Source of the DNA: Patagioenas fasciata
Taxonomy: Eukaryota > Chordata > Aves > Columbiformes > Columbidae
Assembly: GCF_037038585.1 (NCBI RefSeq)
Contig: NC_092520.1
Location: 119,085,001 to 119,149,000, forward strand
Direction: 5' to 3'
Length of the DNA: 64,000 nt
Position numbers and translations under genes: made by a program. The notes under the pieces are model-generated. The model did no database searches, was not told the DNA's origin, and worked only from the letters and a program-made list of their open reading frames with translations. Positions 35,966 to 47,689 of this stretch are shown one piece after another. Every line of letters begins with the position of its first letter. Positions within the stretch are counted from its first letter, which is position 1.

Positions 35966-36392
35966 CTCTCTCTCTCTCTCCTTTATACCTTAGTTTTCCT
36001 TCCCTCTCTACCACTCTCTTTCTCCCTTTCTCTTTTGAACATATAAGGATAACACCATCTTTAAGCTCTGCTGTTGATTTCTGGTTAAATTTCATATTAT
36101 AGCTACTGATGGTTGCCAGTACACTGCTCGTAGTAGGACTTCCACTGTTAATGTGTTGATAAGTTCTGTTACACTTTTGCCAAGTCACCATTCGCTGTAA
36201 CCAATATTCCAACAAGTTCTTTTAGTAAAACTCACAATTGAATTGGACCCCGGAGGTGATTGTCTGTCATTCACTTCACATAACCGCGCAGAATTAACCC
36301 AGAGTTAACTCACACCTGGTCTCGAGTCAGGGCGCGTGTCGCGTCCAGAGTTAACTCATCCCTCATCCCATCTGTTGGCACGGGACAAGGGC

Positions 36393-39300
36393 CCTATACT
36401 GCTTCTGCATTCCCCAGATCAAAGCATTGTTAGAAGATGAAAAAGTTGTATTAATTAAATGTCAACCTCAAAATCATTCTAGCTGTTCCGTAACAGATCA
36501 CAAGAGACTTCTCTCCTGCTTAACCTGGGACTTTTGCTCCCATTAAATAGTAAAGATTTTTAAAAGGACCTTTATCAAAGGCACAGCCTAACACTTCAGA
36601 AGGGGCATTTTGCTGTGGGGAAGGGGCATCACCCACCTGCTCTGTAGACAGTAACGGGGTTACACTCTCTGGCTCCCCCTGGGCAGCACAGCATCTGGGA
36701 GCTGGAATTCCTCCTGGCAGGAACCCACGGAGCTATAGGTACAGGCATGGCTGGGCACGCTTTGACAGCTTCAAGCAACCTGAAACTCAGTTTAAGAAAT
36801 AAGCTGAGTTTATTCAGTCTTAAAACGGCTTACTATTTATTTCCTTTGAGGTTTGCATTGCCTGTTTACAAGCAAGACGTTAACCTCCAGTGGAGAACTA
36901 TTAATAAAAGCAGCAGGGTGGCCATTTTCCAGTGCAGAAGTATCAAGGCAGCTACACATAACCTTTTAGCGCTTGGTAAGAGTTTAATCCCTTTCCCATT
37001 AAGGAACAAAGGTTCAAGAAATATTGGTTAGTTACCTCCAGTCTGAATATAACTTACAATTGTAAGTTCTTAGAAGAGCCAACTGACACAAATAATTTAC
37101 TAAGAATTTACTGAGTGTCAATAGGAAGATAGTTTCCAATTTACAATTTAAGGTGCAAAATGAAATTCATGCTAAAGGGACTCCTCATTTGCTACAGAAT
37201 GGAACCAGCAGTCATGATCAGATGCTTTCTATCAGTTTCCATGTCTTAGAGCAACCAACAGTAAAACACAAAAACCTTTGTGAACAGCCAAGACCAAGTT
37301 TCAGGTACACAAAAGCACCTCTTCATGCAAGAAACTGGGGTTATATAAATAATAGCTAAAATATTTATCTGGTGACATTAAGGCAGAACTGGGAGTAGCT
37401 CTGCAGCTTGAGTCAGGTGGAGTGTGGAAGTTGCTCAATATGAAACAATGATGTACAGACCAAAGTGCTTTATCAAAGCAAGAATTGTTAAATTGAGGCC
37501 TGAATTGAAAACTGATTAGGGGGTTTGCTGTTCTTGTGTAAAAAAAGAATCGTATCATTACGTCCTTGTGGTAAGACCAAGTTAGCAAAGAGAAATGGCA
37601 GAAGGCTGTTTTCTGCAGCCAGTAGGTGAAGTAACAGGCTTAAACCAAATGATTCAAATAGGTGGTAGAAAATGCTTTGTAACAGTGGAGGTACTGGGAT
37701 ACTGGAGTAAATGACTGCTGGAGAATAGGAAGCCTCTATCCTTAATGGTTTTAAGAAGAACTTTGGACAACTGGAAAATGTCCCATCCTATAATCTTTAA
37801 ATCTGTGTGAGATAAAGTTAAGTATCACTAATTGTTCTTAAATTAGTTTTTGAAAATAAAGGGTGGAGGAGATCATTCACCCAAGTCATCCCTTCTCAAG
37901 CAGCAGCTGAAGTGACTGTGAAAAGCCGAGGAAAGACTTCCAAAACTTCATCAGAGAAGCCTCTGCTAGACTTAGGGTCATCTTCCACAGTCCTTTCTTG
38001 TTATTTTAACAAATGCACTTGTATATTTACTGCACCTGAAATGCTATTTAACGCACACCTGGAACTCATGCTGTTTCATGCACGTAAATAAACAAGTGTT
38101 TAATAATTTCACAGATCTACGGCAAAACATTAAAGGCAGCTCCTCCACACCTTGGGCAGCGCTGGGGCTGTCAGACTCTACACTTGCCGACCCAGCTGGG
38201 ATTTCCACCCCTTGCAAGTGAAAAACCACACAGCTTTTGCTTGTCCAAACACGTGCTGCCTTTCCCTTCCCCTCATCTCCTATCTTCTCAAAAAAAACCC
38301 AGGGTAAATATTACTGAGTTGACAGTATGGGATTTGTTTTCTTCTTGATTTATTTTACAGCTCTAATATATTTTATTGCACTCCTGGCAGCATCAAAAGT
38401 GCCAGATTTCCTGCTAGGAAATGCTATGAGACATTAACCTATCACAGAGTACTCCAGAACAAACTATTTTTCAACATTTCCATGAAGGTCAGCATTGCAT
38501 CCTTTCCACAGATCACAAACAAAACATACAAAGCATCTTTAAACCGGGGGCTCAGGTCTTTTTGTACATGAGACCTGATTTTTCAGAAGACTTCAGCACT
38601 CTGTACAAGACTTTCCATGGATCACAGGGCTCCTGGACCACACAGCTGCGTATCTTGCCACAGCATGGTTGTCTGCTCTATCAGTTCCTTTCTATTTCTA
38701 AATTAATTGAGCTGCCTTTTAAAATGATTTGTCTTTTTTCCCTCCCTTCCTGCTCCAGAGCCACACCGTTCTCATGGTTAAAAAAAAACCCACAACACCT
38801 TCTTCCAGCTTCCAGGCTGAAGTGATTCATTGCTCATGTACAAAACTCTGTTCTTATGCCACTATTGTTTGTAGCTTGATTACCTCTCTCCCACACGGCT
38901 GCTCATGGGGCTGTGCACCACTGTCCTCTTTCAACCTTGACTTTGAAGCTTAATAAACCACACAGCTCAGTCTTCCCAAGACAGAGGGCTGTTATTTCAC
39001 TTGACATTTCCCTGTATCTATTAAAAAGCTGAATTCATCCCCTTGGGACCTGGGTGGCTAGGGCAGAATATGTGTTAATGTCACCATACATGTGCCCTTT
39101 TCACAACTGGCTCGCTCAGGGGTTTTGTCCCCCCACAAGCCCCTGGTGCTCCCCAACCAGGCCCACCCACAGGCTGAGTGCTGCTACAGCAGCTCTGCAG
39201 AGCCAGCTCCAGCATACCAAGTGTGTCACTCAGCCTCTGGCAGCCCCATACGGACTTGGCCTCTTCAGAAAAGCTAACTTATTTGTCTAACGTTTCACAG

Positions 39301-40737
39301 ATAGTCTGGCGCCAGGGACTGAGTCCAGTTCTTCTGAGAGCTTTTGAATACCTCAACCATGAGACACTGCCCCCATCCTTTGCCCTCCTTCAGTCTCCTA
39401 CTGGATTCCTGTGCGCTTTCCAGCTTCTGCCACAGACCAAGCAATGCTCATGGTGCCAGACGTGCTGCATGGCCCTTGCCTGCCCCAGATGGGTCTGACC
39501 TTGAGCATTGACCAAGTACTGTAGAGGAGAAAAGCCAACAATGTGTGACAGATGACTGTCAAAGAGCACGAAGGGGGAGGCAGCAGATTCTTCAGTGCTT
39601 GACTTTGCGGCACAGACATGGAGTGTTTCTGTAACGCTGTGCACATACAAGAGGTTTTCTGGCATTTTTTTACAAGGCTCTTACTGTGTGTATCATGTCA
39701 GTGATACACACATGAGTCACTACTAGGACTGGGTCTTTCAAATCCAGTGTGCAAATATCTGTCACTTGACCCACGGACATGGACAATGATCTCCTCCAGA
39801 CACCTGTTTCGGCTGCTGGTGGTGACACTCACTGTAGAAGGGACCACAAAGACACTCCCAAGTGAAGGCAACTGGATGGGACAGCTCTCACATCAAGCCT
39901 TGTACGCAGAGATGAGAGAAGACTATTTTTACAAGCTTAAGCTTTACAACTTCAGTTTTGCAGGAGAGTGCTTCTTCTCATGCCTCCCACCCTGATGCTG
40001 CTGGGAGAGGAGAGCAGTGGGGCAGTTAATATATCTCTTACGCAGAGAAGGGACGAGTCTGGTTTGCTGGGGAAATGTGTTTGTATGAGCTGAGAAAGGG
40101 ACAGAAGGCAAGTCGCTGTTGCCGTGTGGACCAGTACTCCACCGGAGGGGCTGGCCCACCGCCAGTTGATTGCACAGTCATTTGAGCGGAGAGGTGGGAA
40201 GACCTGATTTTAAAGAGCTACCAGTTTTCCCTCTACAATTTGGATTCTGTCATCCCCCTGAGCTCTCCCCCTCCATCTCCTCAAAACAATTCCCCTGGGG
40301 CAACTCACGGTGCAGACCCATTCCTGGTCCCCGCTTCTCCCAGCTTTCTGTCTCCGTGTCCCTTCCTTCCCTCCCACATGCTCCTACTTGCCTTTTCCAA
40401 CTAAACCCATCACAGCTTCCAGCTGCCCCTCCTCATCAAATCCCAGTCCCTCATCCCTCTCACACCCAAGCCCTTTGCCCAACAAATCTCACTCTCTACA
40501 ATTCTCAGGCAATTCCTTTCCCCTGCCCCCTTGTGTTTATCTCATCTATCTTCAATGCGTTCTCCCTCTCACCTATAGCCCTTTCCATTAGGAAGCACTG
40601 GAAGGCTGAATGCTGAATTCAGAGGTCTTCCTACGTGGCTTTGATTCCCACTGCCTTATGTCTTATACCACACCAAGCTTTTCTATGGGACAGACAGAGG
40701 TTTGAGCATGCTCACTGAAGATAAAACCAATGCAGAT
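36393..40737. other. Intergenic, no gene seen
   Basis: Unique sequence downstream of CHST7 on its strand. The part at 39100-40600 is relatively C-rich and yields long chance frames without domain content. No RNA gene or named repeat was recognised. Confidence 0.55.
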
Positions 40738-40743
40738 TTTATT
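40738..40743 (-). terminator. Candidate minus-strand poly(A) signal (possible CHST7 3' end)
   Basis: TTTATT on +, so AATAAA on the minus strand, within an A/T-rich stretch (ttttatttggtataaaataaac). On the minus strand it is followed by a T/G-rich segment, as expected for a cleavage site. It would be the 3' end of a CHST7 3' UTR exon if the gene has a downstream exon. This is inference only; similar hexamers occur elsewhere, for example at 44715-44720. Confidence 0.25.
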
Positions 40744-41443
40744 TGGTATAAAATAAACACGCACACGCACATACCAAAACCACTTTTACTGAGCGCATGC
40801 TATCTGTGTTTTTTCTTTTTTTTACAAACATTAATATATTTGGCCAAATCATTATAGAAGGCAGAGGCGAAAAAAAAACAACCCAGGGGGCATTGTCTGC
40901 ACAGAGGTCGTTTCCCCTACCCAGACTGGAGCTCCTGTCCCAAAACACTGAAGTGACAAACAATTTCAAAGAAACATCTTTGAAAGTATTTGAACATAGG
41001 CAAAACACCACATCCTAACTCTGGGTTCAAAAGAGCATGCACTGTGTTGACTGAAGTTCCCCAAAGAGACTTGAACCTTAACCCCCAGATGAAAAGTTTC
41101 AGCCTATGTACAACTGTTTGGCAAAGCTGGACAACTGGAAACAGGGTGACAAATTTGGAAGCGCCGGGGGAAGACCTGATTCTCATTTACCAGGACCAAG
41201 CAATGGCGCTGCAGGTGCCATAGGTCAGCAGCAGAGCTTAATGCCTCAGTGCCGGGAGCAGGAATTCCCTGGGACTCAACACCCAGATGTGCCAGAAGTG
41301 CTAGAACATCAGTCAGCTTCCAGCGGTACACCCCAGCAACATCAACAGGTCCCTCTGTCATTGAAAACCACCACCTTAACAAGTGTGGATTTACCACTAA
41401 CCCCTTTAAATCACAATCAAGAAAAGGACAACCCAGCCCCTCG

Positions 41444-41445
<2 letters not shown>

Positions 41446-41480
<35 letters not shown>
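41446..41480. repeat. (CA)n microsatellite
   Basis: About 17 CA units ending in gcacag. It generates chance His/Thr-rich frames on + and Val/Cys-rich frames on -, which are not genes. Confidence 0.97.
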
Positions 41481-41485
<5 letters not shown>

Positions 41486-44400
41486 GAGCCAGTGAGGCGC
41501 TGAAAACTTCTATTAGTGTAAGAGTTGCTTTGGCAAGTGTATTTTTCCTATATCCTTCTCTACAGTAGTCAGTGTCATGTTGAGTTAAAAAGGAATGGCA
41601 ACATAACATCTAAGGTAGTCCCAGGGCTGCATGGATCACAGGGCAATTCTGAGAAATGACACCCACCGTTCATGCTGTCCCTGTACTCCAGGTACCACCA
41701 GAGAGCCTCAGCGGCAACTCTTCATGCTCAAGAGAGGAACAGAACGTGCTGTCAAGGTTCTTAGCACTCAGTCTTTCAGGAGCTCAGTTCTCCACTGCAA
41801 TGTTGTTTAATTGCATTACCATAATAAACCCTGAAGTTCTGCATTGTTCTTTTAATCATCGTGCTGACTGAAAGTGTCGATACTGAGAACTTACAGTAGA
41901 AACTCAGAATTTTTCTTGATGCCCAGACTGATGGGGTGGGGTAGCGGGGAACTAAAACAACCCGTGCAACACTGAAGTTGTTAAATAAGTAACTTCATGA
42001 CTGTTTAATGCTTCTCAGAGGATACTTCAACTGGGAGAGCTACTGAACTATTTCCATAGCATTTGAAGAATGTGAGTACATTCCATAGGTATCTATGAGG
42101 ACTTCACCAGTAATGTTCTAGGGAGGGCAAGTAACACAGGGGCTAAGCATTTATTGGCCTTAAACTTCAAGCATTTCTCACAAGTATGTTGCTACAGTTG
42201 TCTCACCAAAAGCAACAATTTAAATACAGATATAATGTTGTAAGAGAGCAATTAACAATTCTGGCGTGGAAATATCACAGCCTTTTACATACAATGATAG
42301 CACTTAAGTTTCTACCTCCCTTAAGGCAAACACAGGATGGTCAAAAGTTAAGTAAAAACAGATGATAGAAACAAGCCTTGTGAGCATGTCAGCTTTGTTC
42401 CCTTTTCCCATGATGGCTTCTTAATATATTAAAGTTGTTAATTCATTACATGTAATGTAGCACAAGTAGGTATTTTTCCCAAATCTCACTCTGAACTACT
42501 AAAACTCTGTGGCTGAGTCCTGCTCCCAGATTCTAGGCCTGCTGAGTTTTGCTTGGCTATAAAATATGTTTATCGTTCCCCTGCTTATCATGCCATCCTC
42601 TGCTCCAAAAGATGCTGTTACGGTTTGGTTTTCTGCATCATTCAGTAGAAATGGGACTTGAGTTCAAAATTTCAGTTGAGCCCATTAACTGTAAAAAAGC
42701 TGATGACTGAGCCATAAATGTCCATCTGTTCTCCAAGTGCAGTTTAACCACAGGTGTCCTGCTTTCAGCAGGTTCTCTTGACTCCCAGAGACCTCTGCCA
42801 GCAAAACTCCGTGTTAGTTGTCCTGCTCAGACCTGTTTCCATCTTTTCAGGTAAGGACCAATACTGACATTTGACAGTAAAAGGGTTCTATTTTTTTTTC
42901 TTCAAGGTATGGGTTACAAGGCCAACAAGGATATACTGTAAGCATCCTGAGTGACGCTTTGTGACACCACTAAAACACCTTGAAAAGAAAAATGAGATGT
43001 GTTTGCTGGCAAGCCTTAGCTGTCCTCCTTAGGCAGGGGAATTTTAGAAAGCCTTCTAGTGACCAAAGCACACACATCACAACATCAGTCATTAGGCAAC
43101 CACCATCCAGTGCTAGATGCTCTTGCACATCCTGGTCTAAGATCCTACTCTGGGCTACTTATCCCTTTTTCAGCTTTGGATAGTCCCTATGGATTGTTTT
43201 AGAGTCTTCTAATGAACTCAGGTGCCTTGAATGCAAGCCAGGAATTGGACTTGACATATTTTGTACACTTTGCCCACCAGACCCCTTGTCACAGTATACA
43301 AAAAACCTCCAAGAACAGATTGGGGTGAGGAAAAAAAAATAGAATTAGTCACGAATAAAAAGCAATTGTGTTAGTGAACAACTTCCGTTGAGAGAAGTCC
43401 TGATACAGAAGATACATCTATGTCAAACATGAAAACTGCTTCAGAAAATACGAAATAATTTGCAATTAGTGGATTTCTTCCCAGCTATAAGCACCAAATT
43501 AAGCTGCATGGGAACGTTTATTTCCTCATCATGATGAACCAGTGTAAGTGAAACTACACGTGTATTTCTGAAAACTTCTTATGAAAAACATTTCCAGCTG
43601 CAACAGCAAGATGAGATTCCCTGTCAAGGTGAAGCAAATGCTGAATAGTTGCACCATACAAATCTGTGACTGCAACTTGCTAAAAACAAATGAACAAGAT
43701 ATAATGGCTTTTAATCTCCCATAAGAAAATAAGTACCGTATTGTCTTCTGGAATGCAATAGAATCTTACTTTCTTCCCAAACCTGTCAGTAAAAGCCAGG
43801 CTGGATATACTCCCAGGAAAGCTTTCCAAGTTATGTTACCTGACACAGGTTATCACAGCATTAATACAGGTACAGTCCATCTTTTCAAATACCATTATTA
43901 AATACTACTAGAACACCCAGAGACAAATTCTGGTTTCACAGTGCCTCTGAGAGAACACAGAAACATCCCCTCGATAACATGAAATGTTGTTCCAGAAAAA
44001 AAACAACTAATCTCTGTAATTTTTACTTCAGGCAGACGTGAAAGGATGCAGAATTGTATGAAGCATGCTACCATGAAATGGATACTAAAAAACATTTTAA
44101 TGACTATACTTCCCTGTCAGATAATGAAAGAAACCTGCTTCTTGTGCCAGTGTTCTCTCAGGTGGGAGAGCCAAGGAAGGACAAGAGCTAAAATAAATGA
44201 AGGTTCATGCTAATTCACTGGCACGTTTTACAGCACAATATTCGAAGGGCAAAAACCTACAATGCAACTCAAATGTTTCCTCCAAGGTAAGGTCTTTGAA
44301 CTGCCTTTATTTCCAGCATTTTATATAAATACTGCTTTCTTCCTGATCCTGGATTATCCTCAATTTGAAGTTCACATTCTCATTTTTTATCTGAGGACTG

Positions 44401-45600
44401 CATGTAACCATCCGTATGACCTCATGTGGGGTTGTTTAAATGCTGCCAGACTGTCATGGACTCAAAAGCAGTCTCTAAGAGGTTACAATAACACATCCCT
44501 AAATTACAACGGAACCTTCTATCCCCAAATCAAGAAATAAAGAATAAAAGGTACTCACACATACACACAGACATTCATACCCTTCTCATACAAGTTGCAG
44601 GATGCCTACAGGAAAATGTAGTTTTAAAATCCAAAATGAAACTTAGGTTTTTCTTGTGTGGGTTTTTTTTTTGTTTGTTTGTTTTGTTTGTTTGTTTGTT
44701 TTTTAATACAAGCTTTTATTTGGAAACTCCATGATTAATTTGTCTTAGCCTCATTAGGAAACATTTGCTTTTGTCCAGGAGCTGCCAGCTGAGAGGATGT
44801 TATTGTTTGGAAGGGATGTGACCAGGAGGACTCTGTGCACGGCACAATGTATCAGCCCAGAAGCGAGGGAAGAAAAGTGATTCTCTCATCTGGCTGAGAA
44901 AACAAAATGGAAATTTCAAGTGTTTGCCTTTCAGTTACAGGACACGTGTCCCCAAGCAACATGTTAGTCACCTGTATTTCACATGAGTATCACCACCTAA
45001 CTATATCAATATATTAGAAAATTCTACTTTATAAAGAAATACAGATGTGGTTAGAAAAGCGAAGACTTCTGCCACTAACATCTCTGAAATACGTAAGCAG
45101 TCAAATGCTGACCTCCTCCACATGACCGCTCACCCCACTGCTCCAGATGACAGACAGAGTTGGATGTGATTCCCCTTCCCTCAGCTGGTGACCCCTCCCC
45201 AAAGCATCAGCAGCCCTTAGGGACAGAGACCATCCCCACAGAGCCAGCCATCAGGAAGCAGGAAAGCCGTCCTCCCCATGGCAGGCACCCTCCTGCCCAT
45301 CCAGGTCTCCAGCAGCCTCTGCAGCCAACTTCACAGAAGCCCCTTATATGCGTTTCAGTAGTGACACGACAGAGCTGAGCATGCTTTGGCACTCAGGAAC
45401 GGCAATGCTCTCAGAGCAACACCTTCCAAGCCCTCTGGTTTCTTGCTGAGTCTTCACTTGGGGGATTTTTAAGTTTTGATGACATTTTTTTGAAGAACAC
45501 CCATGCATCGCGCATGGTCACGGCTTCATGTTGAAAAGGTTCTGAGATTGATGCTGTGCCCACAGGTTATCTCTTACCAAACCTTTATCTTAAATAAAAT
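41481..45600. other. Intergenic or CHST7 3' intron/UTR, no coding sequence seen
   Basis: AT-moderate unique DNA with a GTTT tandem run at 44662-44703. If CHST7 has a 3' UTR intron (see the donor at 45842-45847), much of this could be its intron. No exon can be placed. Confidence 0.5.
44662..44703. repeat. (GTTT)n / T-rich simple repeat
   Basis: Runs of T interspersed with six or seven GTTT units (gtttgtttgttttgtttg). On the minus strand this looks like an A-rich tail with AAAC units. Confidence 0.93.
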
Positions 45601-45841
45601 ATCCGTTGTGCCCTGTCCACGTACCCTGGCGCAGCGTGGCCACAATTCCCAGGGGAAACCCAGACCCACCGAAGCCAGCGGTGGGAATGGGGGTCCAGAC
45701 CCTGTACCTGAGGCAAGGCGGGTCTCCTTGTTTCTGCCAGGGCTTCTGCCATGCCGTGGCAGAGCCGGACCCCGCCGCACACCCCGGGGCCCGCCCGAGG
45801 CGCCCTCTCCGCCCGGCTCCGCTCCGCCGGCCCGGCCCGGT

Positions 45842-45847
45842 CCTCAC
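45842..45847 (-). other. CHST7: Possible splice donor just after the CHST7 stop
   Basis: On the minus strand GCCGCCGG|GTGAGG follows the stop codon by about 15 nt. This is a good donor match and would put an intron in the 3' UTR. I recall the human CHST7 gene having two exons, which would agree, but I cannot verify this here. The matching acceptor was not found. Confidence 0.4.
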
Positions 45848-45863
45848 CCGGCGGCGGGCTCGG

Positions 45864-47285
45864 CTACCGGTCGTCGCCGCCGCTGAGGGGGTAGGCGAGG
45901 AGGCTCATGGCCTCGCCGCAGGCGGCCTCCACCTGCCGCACCTGCTGGCGGCTGAGGCGCTCCCGCCACGCGTGGATGGCCTCCCGCGCGTCGCGGGCGG
46001 AGATGAGGAAGGGCCGGTCGGAGGAGTAGGCGGCGCCGCGGGTCATGTTGAGCACGAAGGTCTCCAGGGCGGGCGGCACCGGCAGCCCGGCGAAGCGCAG
46101 CAGGCGGCGGAGCTCGGCGCGGGGCTCCCGCACCAAGTCCTCGTAGCGCAGCTGCGTGTAGCGGCGGCGGAGCCAGGCCGGGGCCCGGCGGGCCAGCAGC
46201 AGGTCGCGGAGCCAGGCCTGGCAGATCACCTCCAGGGCACCGCCGAGGAAGAACTCGGCGCGGTGCTGGGGCTGCGGCGCCCGCCCGCCCCCCAGCAAGC
46301 CGGGCGGCAAAAGGAGCTGCTGCTGCTGGTGGCGGGGCGGCCCCCGCGGCTCGGCGCGGTGGCGGCTGCGCAGCACCTGGATGCTCTCCCGCAGCAGCGC
46401 CTGCCTGGCCTTCAGGCGGGAGTTATGGACGGCGCGGGGGTCGCGGAAGAGCTGGACCACCCGCAGGTTGAGGCCGGGGTCCCGCAGCAGCGGCAGTAGG
46501 GCGCCCAGCTCCAGCAACCGCACGTCCTTGATCACCACCACCGGGTACTTGCGGCACTCGGCCTCCAGCTCCCGCAGCGTCCGCGGCGGGCACGTCTCCT
46601 CGCAGGCGGCGCCGTCGACGAGGCCGATCTCCTCGCGGGACCGCGGGGCGTCGGGGCAGAGCGGCGACGAGCAGATCACCTTGTTGGTTCGCCAGCCGAA
46701 GATGCTGGCCGTGGTGAGGTTGGCAGCGGCGGGCGGGGCGGGGGCCAGCGGGTCTCGGGGGCCGGGCGGGGCGGCGTAGAGGCGCAGGACGGAGAAGTCG
46801 CATCGGAAGAGGGCGCGCAGCATGTCGCGCAGGGCGCCCTGCAGGCTCAGCGCGTCCCCCGGGTAGAGCGCCTGCCACAGGTGCCACATGGGCTCGTAGA
46901 GGTAGAAGACGTCGGAGTGCTGGTTGAAGAGCTCCCCCAGGAAGGAGGAGCCCGTGCGCCAGGTAGCATGCAGGTAGATGTGTCGCTTCCCCGCCGCCGC
47001 GCTGCCGTTACCCGCTGTCCCGGCCGTGCCGCCGCCGCCCGCCTCATCCTCCTCCTCTTCCCCCTCGTCCAGCGACGGCTGTCGCTGTTCCCAGCCCCAC
47101 TCGCTCAGCGCCTCCTCCAGGCTGGGGCAGCGCCGCAGCAGCGGCTCCTCGTCCTCCCGCCCCCGCCGGGCGCCGTAGTCCAGCGCGTAGGGCACCAGCA
47201 GGAGCAGCAGCAGCGTGTACAGCACCAGCACAGCGGCGAAGCGGCGGTGCTCGCCCCGCCACCGCCACCGCCGGCGGCCCTTCAT
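45864..47285 (-). CDS. CHST7: Carbohydrate sulfotransferase 7 (GlcNAc/GalNAc 6-O-sulfotransferase)
   Basis: Complete single-exon frame of 473 residues. It is a Golgi type II membrane enzyme that moves sulfate from PAPS to the 6-O position of GlcNAc, and of GalNAc in chondroitin. Visible parts: a basic cytosolic start [15 protein letters not shown]; a membrane anchor at about residues 16-35; an acidic, Gly-rich stem at 36-100; the 5'-phosphosulfate loop [18 protein letters not shown] with RTGSS at 110-114; [17 protein letters not shown] at 128-144; [13 protein letters not shown] at 249-261; and the 3'-phosphate loop [15 protein letters not shown] at 276-290. N-glycosylation sequons are at 93, 189 and 413. 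The start is firm: this ATG is the only in-frame Met between the upstream stop and the conserved region, with G at -3, and MKGRRR matches the human start as I recall it. The C-terminus ([12 protein letters not shown]) is about a dozen residues shorter than I recall in human CHST7 (486 residues). It converges with SLC9A7. Confidence 0.97.
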   Translation of the reverse strand: MKGRRRWRWRGEHRRFAAVLVLYTLLLLLLVPYALDYGARRGREDEEPLLRRCPSLEEALSEWGWEQRQPSLDEGEEEEDEAGGGGTAGTAGNGSAAAGKRHIYLHATWRTGSSFLGELFNQHSDVFYLYEPMWHLWQALYPGDALSLQGALRDMLRALFRCDFSVLRLYAAPPGPRDPLAPAPPAAANLTTASIFGWRTNKVICSSPLCPDAPRSREEIGLVDGAACEETCPPRTLRELEAECRKYPVVVIKDVRLLELGALLPLLRDPGLNLRVVQLFRDPRAVHNSRLKARQALLRESIQVLRSRHRAEPRGPPRHQQQQLLLPPGLLGGGRAPQPQHRAEFFLGGALEVICQAWLRDLLLARRAPAWLRRRYTQLRYEDLVREPRAELRRLLRFAGLPVPPALETFVLNMTRGAAYSSDRPFLISARDAREAIHAWRERLSRQQVRQVEAACGEAMSLLAYPLSGGDDR

Positions 47286-47680
47286 CGCGGGGAGGGGAGG
47301 CGGCTCCGGACCGCCGGGGCTTCGCAGACCCTCTGGCTGCCGGAGGACAGCTCTTCGCGAAGAGGTAAAGTTAGCGGTGGCGGCGGCGGTAGCGGGGGGT
47401 GTGAGCTGCGGGCGGCCCTCCCCGCCGGGGAACACGCCCACGGGCACGCCGGCCAGGCTCGGGGCCGCCGGCCCGCCCGCCCTCGCCGCCGCCTCCTCCT
47501 CCTTCTCCTCCTCCTCCTTCTTCTCCTCGCAGCGCGACGCGGAAGCGCCCGCACCTGCCCCCGCCGCCGCCTGAGCAGCCGGTGCGGTGCGGGCTGCTGC
47601 TGCTCCCGCTGCGCGGGGCTTCGGGCCGCCCCTCGCTCGGCCTCTCTCCCTCCTTCCCCCCCACCCCGAGCAGGGACGGA

Positions 47681-47689
47681 GGGGCGGGC
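47681..47689. promoter_or_regulatory. CHST7: GC box (Sp1-type) near CHST7 promoter
   Basis: ggggcgggc, about 400 bp upstream of the CHST7 start codon, at the outer edge of the CpG island. Binding is inferred from the motif only. Confidence 0.4.

Larger units (their letters stand above)
35146..36392 (+). mobile_element. Solo LTR of an endogenous retrovirus, with 5-bp target duplication
   Basis: The 1237-bp unit at 35151-36387 starts TGTTGAG and ends CGGGACA (TGT...ACA termini). It is bounded by direct repeats of agggc at 35146-35150 and 36388-36392. Inside, in + order, are: a TATA box (gctataaaag, TATAAAA at 35553-35559); a 29-bp tandem repeat at 35641-35698; a long pyrimidine-rich tract at 35840-36030 with an internal (TA)n run; a variant poly(A) signal AGTAAA at about 36225; and a U5-like end. 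No gag, pol or env sequence adjoins it, so this is a solo LTR left by recombination between two LTRs. The 5-bp duplication fits class III (ERVL-like) or some class I avian ERVs. The family is not identified. Confidence 0.82.

Noticed and set aside
35403-35993. 196-codon + frame over the LTR
   Set aside because: It runs through the 29-bp tandem repeat and translates the (AT)n microsatellite as Tyr-Ile repeats. It is retroviral LTR sequence, not a gene.
36240-36260. Possible retroviral primer-binding site (tggaccccggaggtgatt)
   Set aside because: It lies inside the unit bounded by the target duplication and does not match the 3' end of a tRNA I know; treated as part of U5.
41106-41503. Overlapping frames ending in His/Thr repeats
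   Set aside because: They are generated by the (CA)n microsatellite.
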